Assembly (NCBI GenBank): GCA_015698045.1
Contig: BLAL01000285.1
Location: 1,984,001 to 2,048,000, forward strand
Length of the DNA: 64,000 bases
Direction: 5' to 3'
Origin: Rhizophagus clarus
Taxonomy: Eukaryota; Glomeromycota; Glomeromycetes; Glomerales; Glomeraceae
Positions within the stretch are counted from its first letter, which is position 1. Each line of letters opens with the position of its first letter. The translations under genes and the position numbers were made by a program. The notes beneath the pieces are model-generated. The model made no database searches. It was not told the origin of the DNA and saw nothing but the letters and a program-made list of their open reading frames with translations. Of the stretch, positions 24,009-34,534 are shown one piece after another.

Positions 24009-26942
24009 AGGGTTCTGCAAAAAATCCGATCTGATTAGATTTGATCCAGATCTGATCTGGTCAGATCTGGATCAGATTATAGTATTATAATCCACAGATC
24101 AGATTCAAATTCCAAATTTGAATTCGAAGTTCAGATTCAGATTTAAAATTGTATAATCCGAATCTGTCAAATTAAATCTGGATCAGATCCGCCAGATCTG
24201 GATCAGATCATAAGATCCATTAATCTAGGCGTTTTTGTTTATAAAATTGCAAAAGAAAATGCTGGAACAGATAATTCTGGTGTTTTATATATATGAAGTT
24301 GCAAAAGAAACGCCAGAACAGATGGTTCCAGCATTTTTTACATACCAAGTTGCAAAAAACAAATATCAGAATAGGCGATTCTGTGTTTTTATTTATAAAA
24401 TTTCAAAAAAATGCCAGAACAGAACCGTGACCTATTAAACATGCTAAAATGGCGGTCTTTCACATTACTTTATGAAAAAAATACTGAAATTGGCATTTTT
24501 TTTTGAATAACACTGTTTATTAATGGAAAAAATATTAAATTGTTTTTTAAATAAACGATTTAGAAAAAATGTTAAATCATTTTGTTTTATTAAACAATTT
24601 AGGAAAATCCCGTTAAAATCATTTTTTATTTATTAAAACGATTTTTAAAAGAAACGTTGAAATCATTTTTTTTATTAAAACAATTTTAAAAAAAAAGTAA
24701 AATCATTTTTTTTGTTAAACGATTTTAAAAAGCGTAAAATCATTTTTTTTTTATTAAAACAATTTTAAAAAAACAGTTAAAAATCATTTTTTTATTAAAC
24801 AATTTTTTTAAAAAAAAGTTAAAATTGTTTTTATTAAACGATTTTTAAAAAACTGTTAAAATCGTTCTTTCATTAAAACATTTTAAATAAAAATGTAAAT
24901 CATTTTTTTTTATTAAACGATTTTAAAAAAATGTAAAATCATTTTTTATTAAAACGATTTTTTTAAAAAATACGTACTTTCATTAAAATGATTTTAAAAA
25001 AAAACGTAAAATCATTTTTTTATTAAACGATTCTAAAAAACCGTTAAAATCATTTTTTTATTAAAATGATTTTAAAAAGAACCGTTAAAGTCGTTCTTTC
25101 ATTAAAACGATTTTAAAAAAAAATGTAAAATTGTTTTTTTTTATTAAACAATTTTAAAAGAGCGTAAAATCATTTTTTTATTAAACTGATTTTAAAAAAA
25201 ACTTATAAAAATCATTTTTTTATTAAACTGATTTTAAAAAAAACTTATAAAAATTGTTTTTTTATTAAACTGATTTTAAAAAAAACTTATAAAAATCGTT
25301 TTTTTATTAAAATAATTTTAAAAAAAAAGTAAAATCATTTTTTTTTGGTAAACGATTTTAAAAAGCGTAAAATTGTTTTTTTTTATTAAAATGATTTTAA
25401 AAAAAATGTTAAAAATCATTTTTTATTAAACAATTTTTTTTAAAAGTTAAAATTGTTTTTTATTAAACGATTTTTTTAAAAAAAAATGTTAAAAACCGTT
25501 TTTTTACTAAAACAATTTTTTTAAAAAATGTAAATCATTTTTTTTATTTAAAACGATTTTAAAAAAATGTAAAATCAGTTTTTTTTTATTAAACGTAGGG
25601 AATTTAATTATATTGATTATGATCGATTATTAATCGATCAATCAATTAATCAATCACAAAATTTAGAATCTGATTAATTATGATCGATCAAATATATAAT
25701 CAATCAATACAATCAATCAATAACCATATGATAACTTCTATTTAATTGATTAAAAAATTCTAATTTTAGTATACTGTACAGGCAGATTTTTATAATATTA
25801 TTAATATTAAAAACTTTTTGCCAGAAGCTATAAGCGAATTATTTTTTTTCCATTTGAATAAACTAAGAATAATTTAGCTTGAAAATACATAATAAAATAA
25901 CAAATGATAAACTTTCATAATAAATTTTTTCATAATATAAATATCGATTATCAAACTTAATTTACTTAATTTAAAATTTAATATGGTGATTACTATTTGA
26001 TCGATTAAATTGGTCGATCAAACATGATTGATCGAGTTTGATCGATCATACTCTCTATAAAATAATCAATTAATCAATCAAAGTTTTTGGAGACAATTAA
26101 ATTCCCTAATTAAACGATTTTAAAAAACTGTTAAAATCGTTCTTTCATTAAAATGATTTAAATAAAAATGTAAATTATTTTTTTTTATTAAACAATTTTA
26201 AAAAAGCGTAAAATCATTTTTTATTAAAACGATTTTAAAAAAAAATGTAAAATCATTTTTTTTTAACAATTTTAAAAAGAACTGTTAAAGTCGTTCTTTC
26301 ATTAAAAAAAACGTAAAATTGTTTTTTTTTATTAAATGACTTTAAAAAAGCGTAAAATCATTTTTTTATTAAAATGATTTTAAAAAAAACCGTTAAAAAT
26401 CATTTTTTTATTAAAATGATTTTAAAAAACCGTTAAAAATCATTTTTTTATTAAAACGATTTTAAAAAAAAACTATTAAAAATCATTTTTTTTATTAAAA
26501 CGATTTTAAAAAAAAACTGTTAAAAATCGTTTTTTTATTAAAACGATTTTAAAAATACCGTTAAAAATTGTTTTTTTATTAAAACGATTTTTAAAAAATA
26601 CGTTAAAAATTGTTCTTTCATTAAAATGATTTTTAAAAAATACGTTAAAAATCGTTCTTTCATTAAACTGATTTTTAAAAAAAAAATGATTTTAAAAAAG
26701 CGTAAAATTGTTTTTTTTATTGTTATCTAAATTTGAATTTGGTTAGATTCAGATCGGATTCAGGTCAGATTCAGATCAAACTCAAATCAGATCTGGATTT
26801 TAAATTTAGGTCTGCGGATCAGATTCAGATTTCAAATATATATCTGAATTACAGATCCGGATTTAAAATTGATAGATCTGGATCTGTCAGATCAGATTTA
26901 AATCTGGTAAAATCTGATCTGATCTGATCCGTGCAGAACCCT
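24009..26942. mobile_element. 2.9-kb TIR element with AT-rich satellite core, 10-bp TSD
   Basis: The ends AGGGTTCTGCA and TGCAGAACCCT are inverted and flanked by the perfect direct repeat ATTCCTAGAT (23999-24008 and 26943-26952), which interrupts the Tnp2-type relic. A 9-11-bp duplication suggests a Mutator-type mover. Inside each end are clusters of GATCTGGATCAGATC-type palindromes. The core, 24530-26720, is a tandem repeat of about 38-42 bp, ATTAAAACGATTTTAAAAAA alternating with GTTAAAATCATTTTTTT. It contains no transposase. A hAT-type MITE (25596-26108) has inserted in the core. Confidence 0.8.
25596..26108. mobile_element. 513-bp hAT-type MITE, TSD ATTAAACG
   Basis: Ends TAGGGAATTTAATT and AATTAAATTCCCTA are inverted. 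They are flanked by the perfect 8-bp direct repeat ATTAAACG (25588-25595 and 26109-26116), the hallmark duplication size for hAT elements. Subterminal regions are rich in ATCGATCAATCAATTAATCA-type motifs on both sides. No coding capacity. Confidence 0.85.
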
Positions 26943-29145
26943 ATTCCTAGATTGAAATCTGCAAGTTCAGATGTAAAAAATAGGGTATCATTTGACGTGA
27001 ATATTTTTCAAATCTCTCCATCATAAATATCTGCTAATATATCTCCATTAACATGATGATTTGCCAATTTGACTAAATTCTGTTCAAAATTACTTTACTG
27101 AAACTTGGGGTTATTTATCGATGTTGATTTGATACTATAATAATATTGTTATGATATTATCACGATATCATAGTAAAAAGTTGAATCGTTATCGTTAAGT
27201 TAGTCATAACTATATCTATTCATTATTGATTAGTACGATATCCCTGCGATCACTATACGACATTTATTTAACATTGTAACTGTATTGTAGCAATATCATA
27301 TTAATATCGAATTAATATTGCTAAAGTATTATGATATTTATTTGATATCGTAACTATATCATAGCAATATTATATTAACATCGAATTAATATTACCAAAG
27401 CACTAGTCGAAAAAGGACAATTCAGCCTAAATTTGACCAGGTCAAATATAGGTCGAATGATGATCTAACTTATGTCAAATTGAGGCCAATTTTTTTGGCG
27501 CATTTAGGGTGCCAATCGTCTCAAATTTGGAAAGAAAATTCAACCATCATTTTACCTATATTAGGACATTATTACATATTTATTCGACTCTAAAAAAAAC
27601 TATATTCGACTACTGTATGTAATCTGAATATAATTGATAAATAGGTCAAACTAGAGGTTTTTCAAGGTCGAATAATAAAGCATCATTTTGTATTTTATAA
27701 GCAAATAAAAACCATTTATTTTATATATATTAACGTATATAATATATAGTAATATAAGATAATTATATAAACCAACCTGTATATAATCAACTGTACAAAA
27801 AAAATATAAAATATCCAGTAATAATTATATAACCAAAAAAATAAATATAAAATATACTAATAATATTTGTCTGCATCAAAGATTTCATGGAGTTCTTCGT
27901 CTTTCGTAGCTCTTCCTTTTCTTTTTCGCTTTTTTTCAGCTTTTTATTGCTAATATGATACAACATATGATATAAACAAAATTAATTAACAATATTTGTG
28001 ACGTAAAAATATTAAAATAATTTAACTTACTGTTGTCAAACTTTCGCCAATCTCATTCAAATCTTCAGGTCTAGTTGAATTCATTTCTGCCGAATTTAAC
28101 AAGAAATCTAAATATGGCTCTGTTAAATTCAGTTCTATTAGCACATGATCCTCATAAGATTGAATCAAATCATCAACCATATTGTCATATTCGCTAATGC
28201 CAATTGTTTTGTTTGTTTTATCTGTCTCATACATTTTCATTTTATCAAGCGCCCATTCAGGCGTATTCTTAAAAGGTTTACTAGACATGAAGTAAATATC
28301 ATCATTATAAATAGTGAAGCGATCCAGATTGTTTGCGAATATAAACAAATATCCGTCAGCTAAAAAAGTAATCTGGATGACCATTATATGTCCGCAAGAA
28401 ACTGAATAAATGATTTGCAAATTATGTGACAAATATCTGCGAATGATCAACAGATCGCATAAATAATAAAAAATCTGCAAATATCTGTTTAATTGCGGAT
28501 AAGTCACGAATTTCTCCTTTTTCCCATAATGAAAATTTTTAAATATTATAATATTGTTATTTCGTGAGTCATAATTTACATTTTTATTAAAAATAATACC
28601 TTATTATTTAATTTTCAACTTGTAAATTCTTATTTTATTAAAATACTATTGTATGAAACAATTACAAATTTTTTGTAGAAGGATGAATACTTTTAACAAA
28701 TGAAGCATTTTTCTTTAAGAACATAAGCCTATTAAACAACTCAGGATTTAAACACGTTCTTTTAGCTGTTAACAAATTTCCAGCATCACTAAATAATCTT
28801 TTGCTTGAAGTAGAAGTAGCCGGGATAAGAAGGTAAATTCTGGCCAATTTTGAAAGGACTGGAAATCGTTCCTTGTGATCATACCACCAAATAAAAGGAT
28901 CTAAATCAAAATCCAGTTCAGGTAAAGATAAGTAAGTAGTTAATTCATCATCTTGCAAGGAATTTTGTTTAAAGATCGAAAATAATAAAGAAGATTGGCC
29001 AAATGATAATGTTGCCAGAGTAGTAGATGCTGTTAATGAGGAATTAGCTTTAAGTTGATCATATTTATTCTTTAATAGATCCTTTGTTTTATTACAAACT
29101 TCTTCATTATCAACAAATCCAAGAGACTTAATTCTAGGATCAAGT

Positions 29146-29838
29146 GTCGTCAGAGCCGGGTAACGCCCCAGCGCTGGGCTGAAGTCCCAGTATACATCCA
29201 CCCCTTCGTGGTGAAACCCTACCAAATCCCATTCCAGTTAGGCTCCAGCGCCTTACGGCGCATTTCTAACAATACCATGGATAAATACCATTTCCATACC
29301 ATACCCCCATCTGTCCCAAAAAATACCCCATCTGTCCCACCATCTGTCCCATATATAACTACTCAAATTACTAATCTAACAAAGGAAAGAACAAGAAAAT
29401 GAATAAGAAAGGAGAGTATGGGACAGATGGAACAGTAGGACAGATGAATATAAAAAAAAAATCAGATCACATTTCCCAGAAAAAACTTTTGAAATTCGGG
29501 TATAAAATCTGTCTCATCTGGCCCAATCTGTCCCATTTTCAGGAACGAGCTCAGACACACTTTAAAGTCCAAGTAGATATGCAAAAAAAAAAATCCTATC
29601 ACCTAGTACGATTCCCTATATATACCCCCATACAGTCATCATACCAGTCATCAATCATCAGTCATCATAGTCGTTATACCAATCATCATACCAGTCATCA
29701 ATCATCAGTCATCATAGTCGTCATACCAATCATCATACCAGTCGTCATACTAGTCCTCATACTAGATATCCATACTATTATCAACCTGTTCGTACCTGGG
29801 TGTATCAACCCCCAAGAGACAAATATACTGAAAAAAAA
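29146..29838 (+). repeat. Left terminal inverted repeat of the Polinton-like element
   Basis: About 693 bp are inverted relative to the right arm. GC-richer terminal 150 bp contain the short palindromes CCCAGCGCTGGG, CACCCCTTCGTGGTG and GCGCCTTACGGCGC. Next come closely spaced copies of CCCATCTGTCCC (29307-29350) and further TCTGTCCC/GGGACAGATG copies to about 29535, then a tandem pair of about 57 bp with CAGTCATCAATCATCAGTC (about 29638-29745) that is missing from the right arm. Open frames here are composition artefacts. Confidence 0.85.
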
Positions 29839-29852
29839 ACAGCTAATATCGA

Positions 29853-30119
29853 TCACCCAACTAAATGTTCAACTATCTCTTTTAATGGTTTTTCAAATCC
29901 AAACTCTTTAGCACGCTTTGCATTATCTAGTTTTAATCCAAGAATGAATTCTACTTTAATGTTTATATGATCCAAATCCTCATTTTGGGCTATAGCATAC
30001 AATTTTATTGACTCAAAATATTCACTTACAGAGCTATCACCTTGTGTAGGAACTGGTATATCTATTTCTTGGTCACTTTCTAATCTCGAAGTACTTGGAG
30101 GAGTTGTTGGTCTTCCCAT
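29853..30119 (-). CDS. Small protein resembling a Gag capsid C-terminal lobe
   Basis: From ATG at 30119 (MGRPTTPPSTSR) an 88-residue protein with a Pro/Thr-rich start and the segment VSEYFESIKLYAIAQNED followed by KVEFILGLKLDNAKRAKEFG and KPLKEIVEHL. By eye this repeats the layout of the C-terminal lobe of the element's Gag (QFLRGLNDDCAIKAERIG, then DIEELVGLLERV): a short motif with FxxGL, a polar linker and an amphipathic helix. It could be a domesticated half-capsid or regulator of assembly. An upstream GTG extends the frame by five residues but ATG is preferred. It starts just inside the left TIR. No outside homologue checked. Confidence 0.5.
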   Translation of the reverse strand: MGRPTTPPSTSRLESDQEIDIPVPTQGDSSVSEYFESIKLYAIAQNEDLDHINIKVEFILGLKLDNAKRAKEFGFEKPLKEIVEHLVG

Positions 30120-30158
30120 TGTTATGTTTATCACTAATAAATAGTGTTATATTTTCAA

Positions 30159-30473
30159 TTAATCCTCTTTCGTTACATCCCTTAAATACCTCTTAATATA
30201 AGCCTGAACTTTGTCATCAGTATCCAAAATCTTAAGACCAAGTTTCTTAGCCTTCTTGTTTGTAACCGTCTTTTTTTTCTTTTTTTTAGCATCTAAAACC
30301 TCTCTTTTGCTATGTATTTTAACCTCCCAATTTTCACCAGTAAGGGTGTTCTTATGTGTCCCACAGATAATACAATCACCATGAATTTGATATCGACCTT
30401 TATCAGTCATATCCTGAACTTCTGAAGAGGTTTCTGTCTTCTTTTTACACTTTGTACAATGTATCTCTGTCAT
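30159..30473 (-). CDS. Zinc-ribbon protein
   Basis: From ATG at 30473 (MTEIHCTKCKKKT) a 104-residue protein with CxxC (CTKC) near the start and CIICGT about 30 residues later, separated by a segment ending DKGRYQIHG. This two-CxxC arrangement with Lys-rich knuckles is a small zinc ribbon often found in Polintons and large DNA viruses (I believe DUF5679-like, from memory). A Lys-rich middle (DAKKKKKKTVTNKKAKK) suggests DNA or nuclear binding. It is divergent from the integrase gene, with 46 bases between the start codons, so they may share one promoter region. A longer frame upstream lacks ATG. Confidence 0.65.
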   Translation of the reverse strand: MTEIHCTKCKKKTETSSEVQDMTDKGRYQIHGDCIICGTHKNTLTGENWEVKIHSKREVLDAKKKKKKTVTNKKAKKLGLKILDTDDKVQAYIKRYLRDVTKED

Positions 30474-30519
30474 ATCCACAAATTTGAATTCTAGAAGTAA
30501 ATCTTTAATTTTAAACAAT
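30474..30519. promoter_or_regulatory. Divergent intergenic region between zinc ribbon and integrase
   Basis: Only 46 AT-rich bases separate the two divergent ATGs (30473 minus, 30520 plus). Any promoter here must be short and bidirectional. No specific motif is claimed. Confidence 0.35.
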
Positions 30520-31617
30520 ATGACCCCTTTAGAGAGGTATTACAAATTTTATAACCTATCAGGAGTACCAGTACGTCTTCTTAAAGATCAAGAGCATTAT
30601 AACCTCTATCGAAGATCTCTAAAGGAGAAAAGATCTGAGCATCCAAAAGTAATCGTCTGGAAAGAAAATGCTACCCAGCAGTCTGATTTAGCAGAAATGC
30701 CTATAGACCCTAAGGGATACCATTATTTTCTCATAGTAGTAAAAATATCAAGAAGACGAGTAGATGCTGAGCCTATCAAAAATAAGATGACTAATAGTGT
30801 AATAAAAGCATTTGTTAAAATATATGGACGTGGTCGTATCCAACCTCCTACTTATAGACTAGAAACTGATTCTGGTTCAGAATTTACCAATTCACAGATA
30901 CGTGATTTTTTCCTTAATAGCATTGGAGTTATGATGAGGTTTGGCGAACCTGGATGTCATAGACAGCAGTTATTTGCAGAGAGGGCTATTCAGGCTATAC
31001 AAGAACCACTTCTCAAAAGGATGACAGCACAGGAACTAAAAACTGGTGCGACGTCAGTGGAATGGTCTGAAGATTTCCATGATATAGTAAGATTAGTAGA
31101 TGAACAGTGGCAAAGAGACCCGCCTAAAATCCCAGAAGGTCCACCTAAAATTGATAAAAATACAGAATTACTATTAGAGGGGACACAAGTTCGAACCAAA
31201 CTTCATGAACCTATATCAGTACTTGGAAAAAAATTACATGGTAAGTTCAGAATAGGTGACATTAAATGGGACCCAAAAGTTCGTATAATTAAGAAGCTTA
31301 TCCTTTCTCCTGAACAGCCACCTACATATTTACTTGATGGACCACATGGTAGGTTAGGAGTATCTAGATGTGCATATACTAGAAAAGAACTACAGGTTAT
31401 TCCAGCTAACAAAAAACCCCCACCTGATTCGGTCATAAGGGGACAGCCAGAAAGATATGTACCTGAAAGGATTCTTAAGCAATGTACTAGAAAGGGTCAA
31501 CTCCAATACTTAGTCAAATGGGAGCGCTATCCAGAAGATGAATCTACATGGGAGCCAGCTGATAGATTACAAGAAGACGTCCCCAATCTAGTACACATTT
31601 ATAATAATACAAAATAG
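30520..31617 (+). CDS. Retroviral-type integrase with C-terminal chromodomain
   Basis: A 365-residue protein from ATG at 30520. An N-terminal region of about 55 residues is followed by the rve catalytic core. Candidate catalytic residues are Asp in QQSDLAEMP, Asp in RLETDSGSEF and Glu in FAERAIQAIQ, the D,D-35-E order of the family. A C-terminal SH3-like part precedes a chromodomain (KGQLQYLVKWERYPEDESTW). This architecture is that of Polinton/Maverick and Ty3-type integrases; here it is the element's own integrase and would make the 6-bp staggered cuts. A classical HHCC zinc finger is not obvious. The frame is intact, unlike the replication genes to the right. The chromodomain suggests targeting to modified histones. 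Confidence 0.85.
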   Translation: MTPLERYYKFYNLSGVPVRLLKDQEHYNLYRRSLKEKRSEHPKVIVWKENATQQSDLAEMPIDPKGYHYFLIVVKISRRRVDAEPIKNKMTNSVIKAFVKIYGRGRIQPPTYRLETDSGSEFTNSQIRDFFLNSIGVMMRFGEPGCHRQQLFAERAIQAIQEPLLKRMTAQELKTGATSVEWSEDFHDIVRLVDEQWQRDPPKIPEGPPKIDKNTELLLEGTQVRTKLHEPISVLGKKLHGKFRIGDIKWDPKVRIIKKLILSPEQPPTYLLDGPHGRLGVSRCAYTRKELQVIPANKKPPPDSVIRGQPERYVPERILKQCTRKGQLQYLVKWERYPEDESTWEPADRLQEDVPNLVHIYNNTK

Positions 31618-31727
31618 GTTATATTTTTTTTCGAAAAATCCTAAAATTGTAATTAAAGATAAGGGTATAATAAAGTAAATCATATAATAAATATTCGAAA
31701 TTAAACATATCCATTATATACTAAAAA

Positions 31728-32348
31728 ATGTATACTGACATTGCTACATTCTTAGATATATCCCCAGAGTGGGTAGAAAACTGGCTAAATACTCCAATCA
31801 AGGAAACTGGCCACAATGTTAATGCTACTTTCAAGAGAACTGATATATTTCAGATACATGAAATTGCTCGTGTCATCATGTATCAACTTAATCAGCTTGC
31901 CGAAGAAGACTACTGGAAAGCTATAGAAGATTATAAGAATAGTGATGAAGAATTAGAACATGCTTTTAAAAAATATGTAGGTACGAATAAAGCTCTTAAA
32001 GATTCTCTATATAAAAAATTTATGGATTTGGCCGATAAAAAAAGAGAAGTCTTTGCGTATCAGGTAGAGATAGAAAAAATTATGTTACAAGGTGGATTTG
32101 CATATAAAAATACAGAAAAGGATCATATATTTTATAATATCAGAATGTTAGCTGATGGGTTGGATCCTTATGAAATCCCAACATTTGGTGATCCAGAAGA
32201 TCCAGTTTGGTATTCAGATTACTGGGGAGATGAAGATCCAGACGATCCTGCAAATTGGCAATCGATGCCGAATGAATCTGATGAATCTGATGAAGGTCTA
32301 AGTGATGATTCAAGCGATTCTGATGAAGATCCAGACTACTCTTATTAA
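31728..32348 (+). CDS. Unrecognised protein with very acidic C-terminus
   Basis: A 206-residue intact frame from ATG at 31728, 110 bases after the integrase. The N-terminal 140 residues are mostly helical with mixed charge (SPEWVENWLNTPIKETG, then YWKAIEDYKNSDEELEHAF). The last 60 residues are dominated by Asp, Glu and Ser (DESDEGLSDDSSDSDEDPDY). Such tails occur in DNA mimics, histone-binding factors and assembly chaperones, but nothing identifies this one. It ends 24 bases before the convergent protease gene. Possibly functions with the integrase, which it follows on the same strand. Confidence 0.55.
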   Translation: MYTDIATFLDISPEWVENWLNTPIKETGHNVNATFKRTDIFQIHEIARVIMYQLNQLAEEDYWKAIEDYKNSDEELEHAFKKYVGTNKALKDSLYKKFMDLADKKREVFAYQVEIEKIMLQGGFAYKNTEKDHIFYNIRMLADGLDPYEIPTFGDPEDPVWYSDYWGDEDPDDPANWQSMPNESDESDEGLSDDSSDSDEDPDYSY

Positions 32349-32372
32349 ATGGATCTAATTTTATATTTTTTT

Positions 32373-33072
32373 TTATGTCCTATTTGCATCCGGAATTATA
32401 GGAATAAAATAGTCCCTATTATTGCATGTAAGGGCGATATGCTTTTGAGATTCATGAACATCATAATTATACCTTCTAAGACATGCTCGGCTCAAACCAA
32501 TCTCTCTATGCTTATATCCTTTCAGGACTACAAGATCTTCTTTAATGATACAACTACCACTCTGTGGTGGTGAAAGGTCTATCGATACATTTTTTACTAT
32601 ACCAAGCGTCTCACTATCTCCTGATGCACCAGTAATACTATGCTTTATGGATTTATCAGCTTTTAGTTTTAGTTTGTGACATGCTTCTTCTTGGATAAAA
32701 GAGACATTAGCACAGGAATCGACTAGACACTGAATATCTACCCCATTTACATTTCCATTTATAGCCAAAAGATCCTTAGAATTTTCCAATCGAGCAACAT
32801 CAATATCCATAGCAATTGGGCCATAATATTCCTCCTGTACTTCTGGTTGTTCTTGAGGAGCGCTTTCATAGTTTTCTAATATTTTATAGACGATCTCCTG
32901 AATAATCTTTCTGATATCAGCAAGTTTTAGAAGATTTAAGAGCTCCGTTTTAGTAAAGTTTGTTTGTGGTTTAATAGCAGGAAGCTTTACCATCTTAGTC
33001 GAATTAGATGCTGATTTAGGTGTCGATTTAGATGCTGATGGTGATTTAGTTGCTGGTAGTTTACCTTTATTT
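32373..33072 (-). CDS. Retropepsin-like aspartic protease, probably expressed by -1 frameshift from Gag
   Basis: The frame is open from the A9 run at 33082-33090 on the plus strand (T9) down to a stop at 32373. From the first ATG (32993, MVKLPAIKP) it is 206 residues; the frame upstream of that ATG is a Ser/Lys/Pro-rich linker. The catalytic motif is IQCLVDSCANVSFI, matching the LxDSGAxxxFI core of retropepsins with Cys in place of Gly. A flap-like GASGDSETLG lies about 40 residues later, and a C-terminal hydrophobic block follows (EIGLSRACLRRYNYDV). The D-S-C-A variant needs testing for activity. Position directly after Gag in a -1 frame copies the retroviral gag-pro layout. It has no attached reverse transcriptase. 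Confidence 0.7.
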
Positions 33073-33076
33073 GAAA

Positions 33077-34534
33077 CTATCTTTTTTTTTGGACGAGCAT
33101 AATTTCTCCATTCTCACCTTGAACTAATTCTATAGGTACACCTCGAACAGCATTGGAAGTATCCATAGGATCATCATGATCATCCAAGGAAAGTTCACGC
33201 ATTGCCCTATTTAACTCTGCATCTTCACGTCTTTCTCTAGCTTTTGCGATTCTTTTAGCAATCTTACCAGCTAATCTTTGTTCTAATGTATTTCTAGGAG
33301 CAGGTCTACCTGGTACTGCATCAAACAACTGTTGTAAATGCCTATTATCAACCTCATCTTCATCAGGCGGATTAAAAGCTTCATCAGGAATATCATCCCA
33401 ATCATCATGATATCGAGGCATAGGCTTAGGCTTAGGTCTATAAACAGGCTTTACATCTCGAGCCTTAAGACTTTCCTGTAATTGACAAATTTGGGATTGA
33501 AACCCTTCAGCCTGTTGTTGCAATAATCGACTCATTTCTCCTTTGGTAACTGCATGATGTTGGACTGGTTTTAATATAACTGGCTCCTGACTAACTGGTG
33601 GCAATTGCTCTGGAATAATTTATCTATCCCTCTGATACTGTATATTTTCTCGTCTTTCTCTACCAAGACGTAATTCAGCCTTTCTTTTTTCAACTCGTTC
33701 AAGAAGACCTACCAATTCCTCTATATCCCGTTCAGCACCAATCCTTTCAGCCTTAATAGCACAATCATCATTCAGACCTCTTAGAAACTGATTAACTAAA
33801 ACATCATTGCCATAACCTAATAGCTCAGCACTTCTTCTAACTTTATCATAGAAATCTTGAACAGGCATATTTTCCTGAAAAAGGTTACCAAACCTTAACT
33901 GACGTCTGGCATTCTGCTGTGTAGGAAATTCATTACGCATTTTAATTAGAACATGACAGGGACGGGCTGTAATTACATACGGATGATCAACACCTGCTCC
34001 ACCAGCAATTGCTACACCAGCTCCAGCTGCACCACCACCAAGAACATTGTGGTTAAGAGGGTCATTAGTAAATTCCATACCAGCACGATTTAGCCAAATA
34101 TCTCTATTTCCTTCTATAGCATAATCAGGCCAGGCATCAGTGACTGGAACATTATTACCTGCACCACCACCACCAGGTAGCGCCATATGAGCCTCTGCAG
34201 GAGTACCTACAACCCATGTATTTATTGGACAATTAGCATTATTACCAGCTAAACCCTTAAATGCTGGCTCATCTCCATGTGCAAGATGAAGAAGAATATT
34301 TCTAAGCCTAACTTTCTTTCCTAGAATATTAGCATCATACCATCTGGCGGCCGGACCAGTTAAGCAAGCACGAAGTATACCCATAGCTTTCTCCCAACCT
34401 GCTGGATTACCTGCAACAGCCGATGGATCAATTCCAATACTATGAATATAACCTTTATATAACTCAAAAAATCTCTCAAGATCATCGTCATCATTTCCAG
34501 CAAAAACTGGCATTCCTATTGTAATAGTAGCCAT
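33077..34534 (-). CDS. Retrotransposon-type Gag (capsid-like) with an in-frame TAA
   Basis: ATG at 34534 (MATITIGMPVFAGND) opens 304 residues to a TAA at 33620-33622. The same frame then continues 179 codons to the TAG at 33077. The N-terminal part (DLERFFELYKGYIHSIGI, GPAARWYDANI) and C-terminal part (FQENMPVQDFYDKVRRSAEL, then LVNQFLRGLNDD) match the two capsid lobes of Ty3-type Gag by pattern. A Gly/Ala-rich insert lies between them (about residues 115-185). After the TAA come a Gln-rich helical segment, a Pro/Arg stretch (VYRPKPKPMPRYHDDWDD) and Arg-rich helices, but no CCHC zinc knuckle. The TAA may be a recent CAA change or a readthrough signal. I infer this is the element's capsid protein. 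Confidence 0.7.
33082..33090 (-). promoter_or_regulatory. A9 slippery site for -1 frameshift (Gag to protease)
   Basis: On the minus strand the Gag frame reads GTC CAA AAA AAA AGA TAG. The A9 run contains A AAA AAA in the X XXY YYZ phase, the canonical -1 slippage geometry, five bases before the Gag stop. Shifting back one base enters the open protease frame (AAG ATA GTT TCA). No downstream pseudoknot was assessed. A one-base indel in the homopolymer would explain the same picture. Confidence 0.55.

Larger units (their letters stand above)
22117..27115 (-). pseudogene. Tnp2-type (CACTA/KDZ) transposase relic
   Basis: Minus-strand frames give conserved blocks in order from the right: an N-terminal part at 26953-27110 (NHHVNGDILADIYDGEI), then after an insertion ISALAACHQCCKQAN (about 23640-23740), RWTELLRLPYFNPIRHCVID and MHNLFFGIASWIV (23440-23530), and a C-terminal part with NNQRLINGLKLIEPQ and LYEHLITYHNKVYGEDMN (22385-22828). 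I recognise the RLPYF...ID.MHNLF.GIA block as that of the Tnp2/Transposase_21 family. There are many in-frame stops, several TGA where Trp is expected, and frame changes, so it is dead. The gene is interrupted by the element at 24009-26942 and is abutted by the satellite element 20515-22116. Confidence 0.65.

Noticed and set aside
29399..29911. Open frame within the left Polinton TIR
   Set aside because: It lies in repeated TIR sequence, is His/Ile/Ser-rich through the CATCA tandem, and the right arm does not preserve it.
32373..34534. Gag and protease as a separate LTR retrotransposon nested in the Polinton
   Set aside because: No LTRs, primer-binding site, reverse transcriptase, RNase H or TSD around the block. 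The Gag overlaps the coiled-coil gene by 19 bases and the block fits tightly between element genes. Not fully excluded without sister copies.
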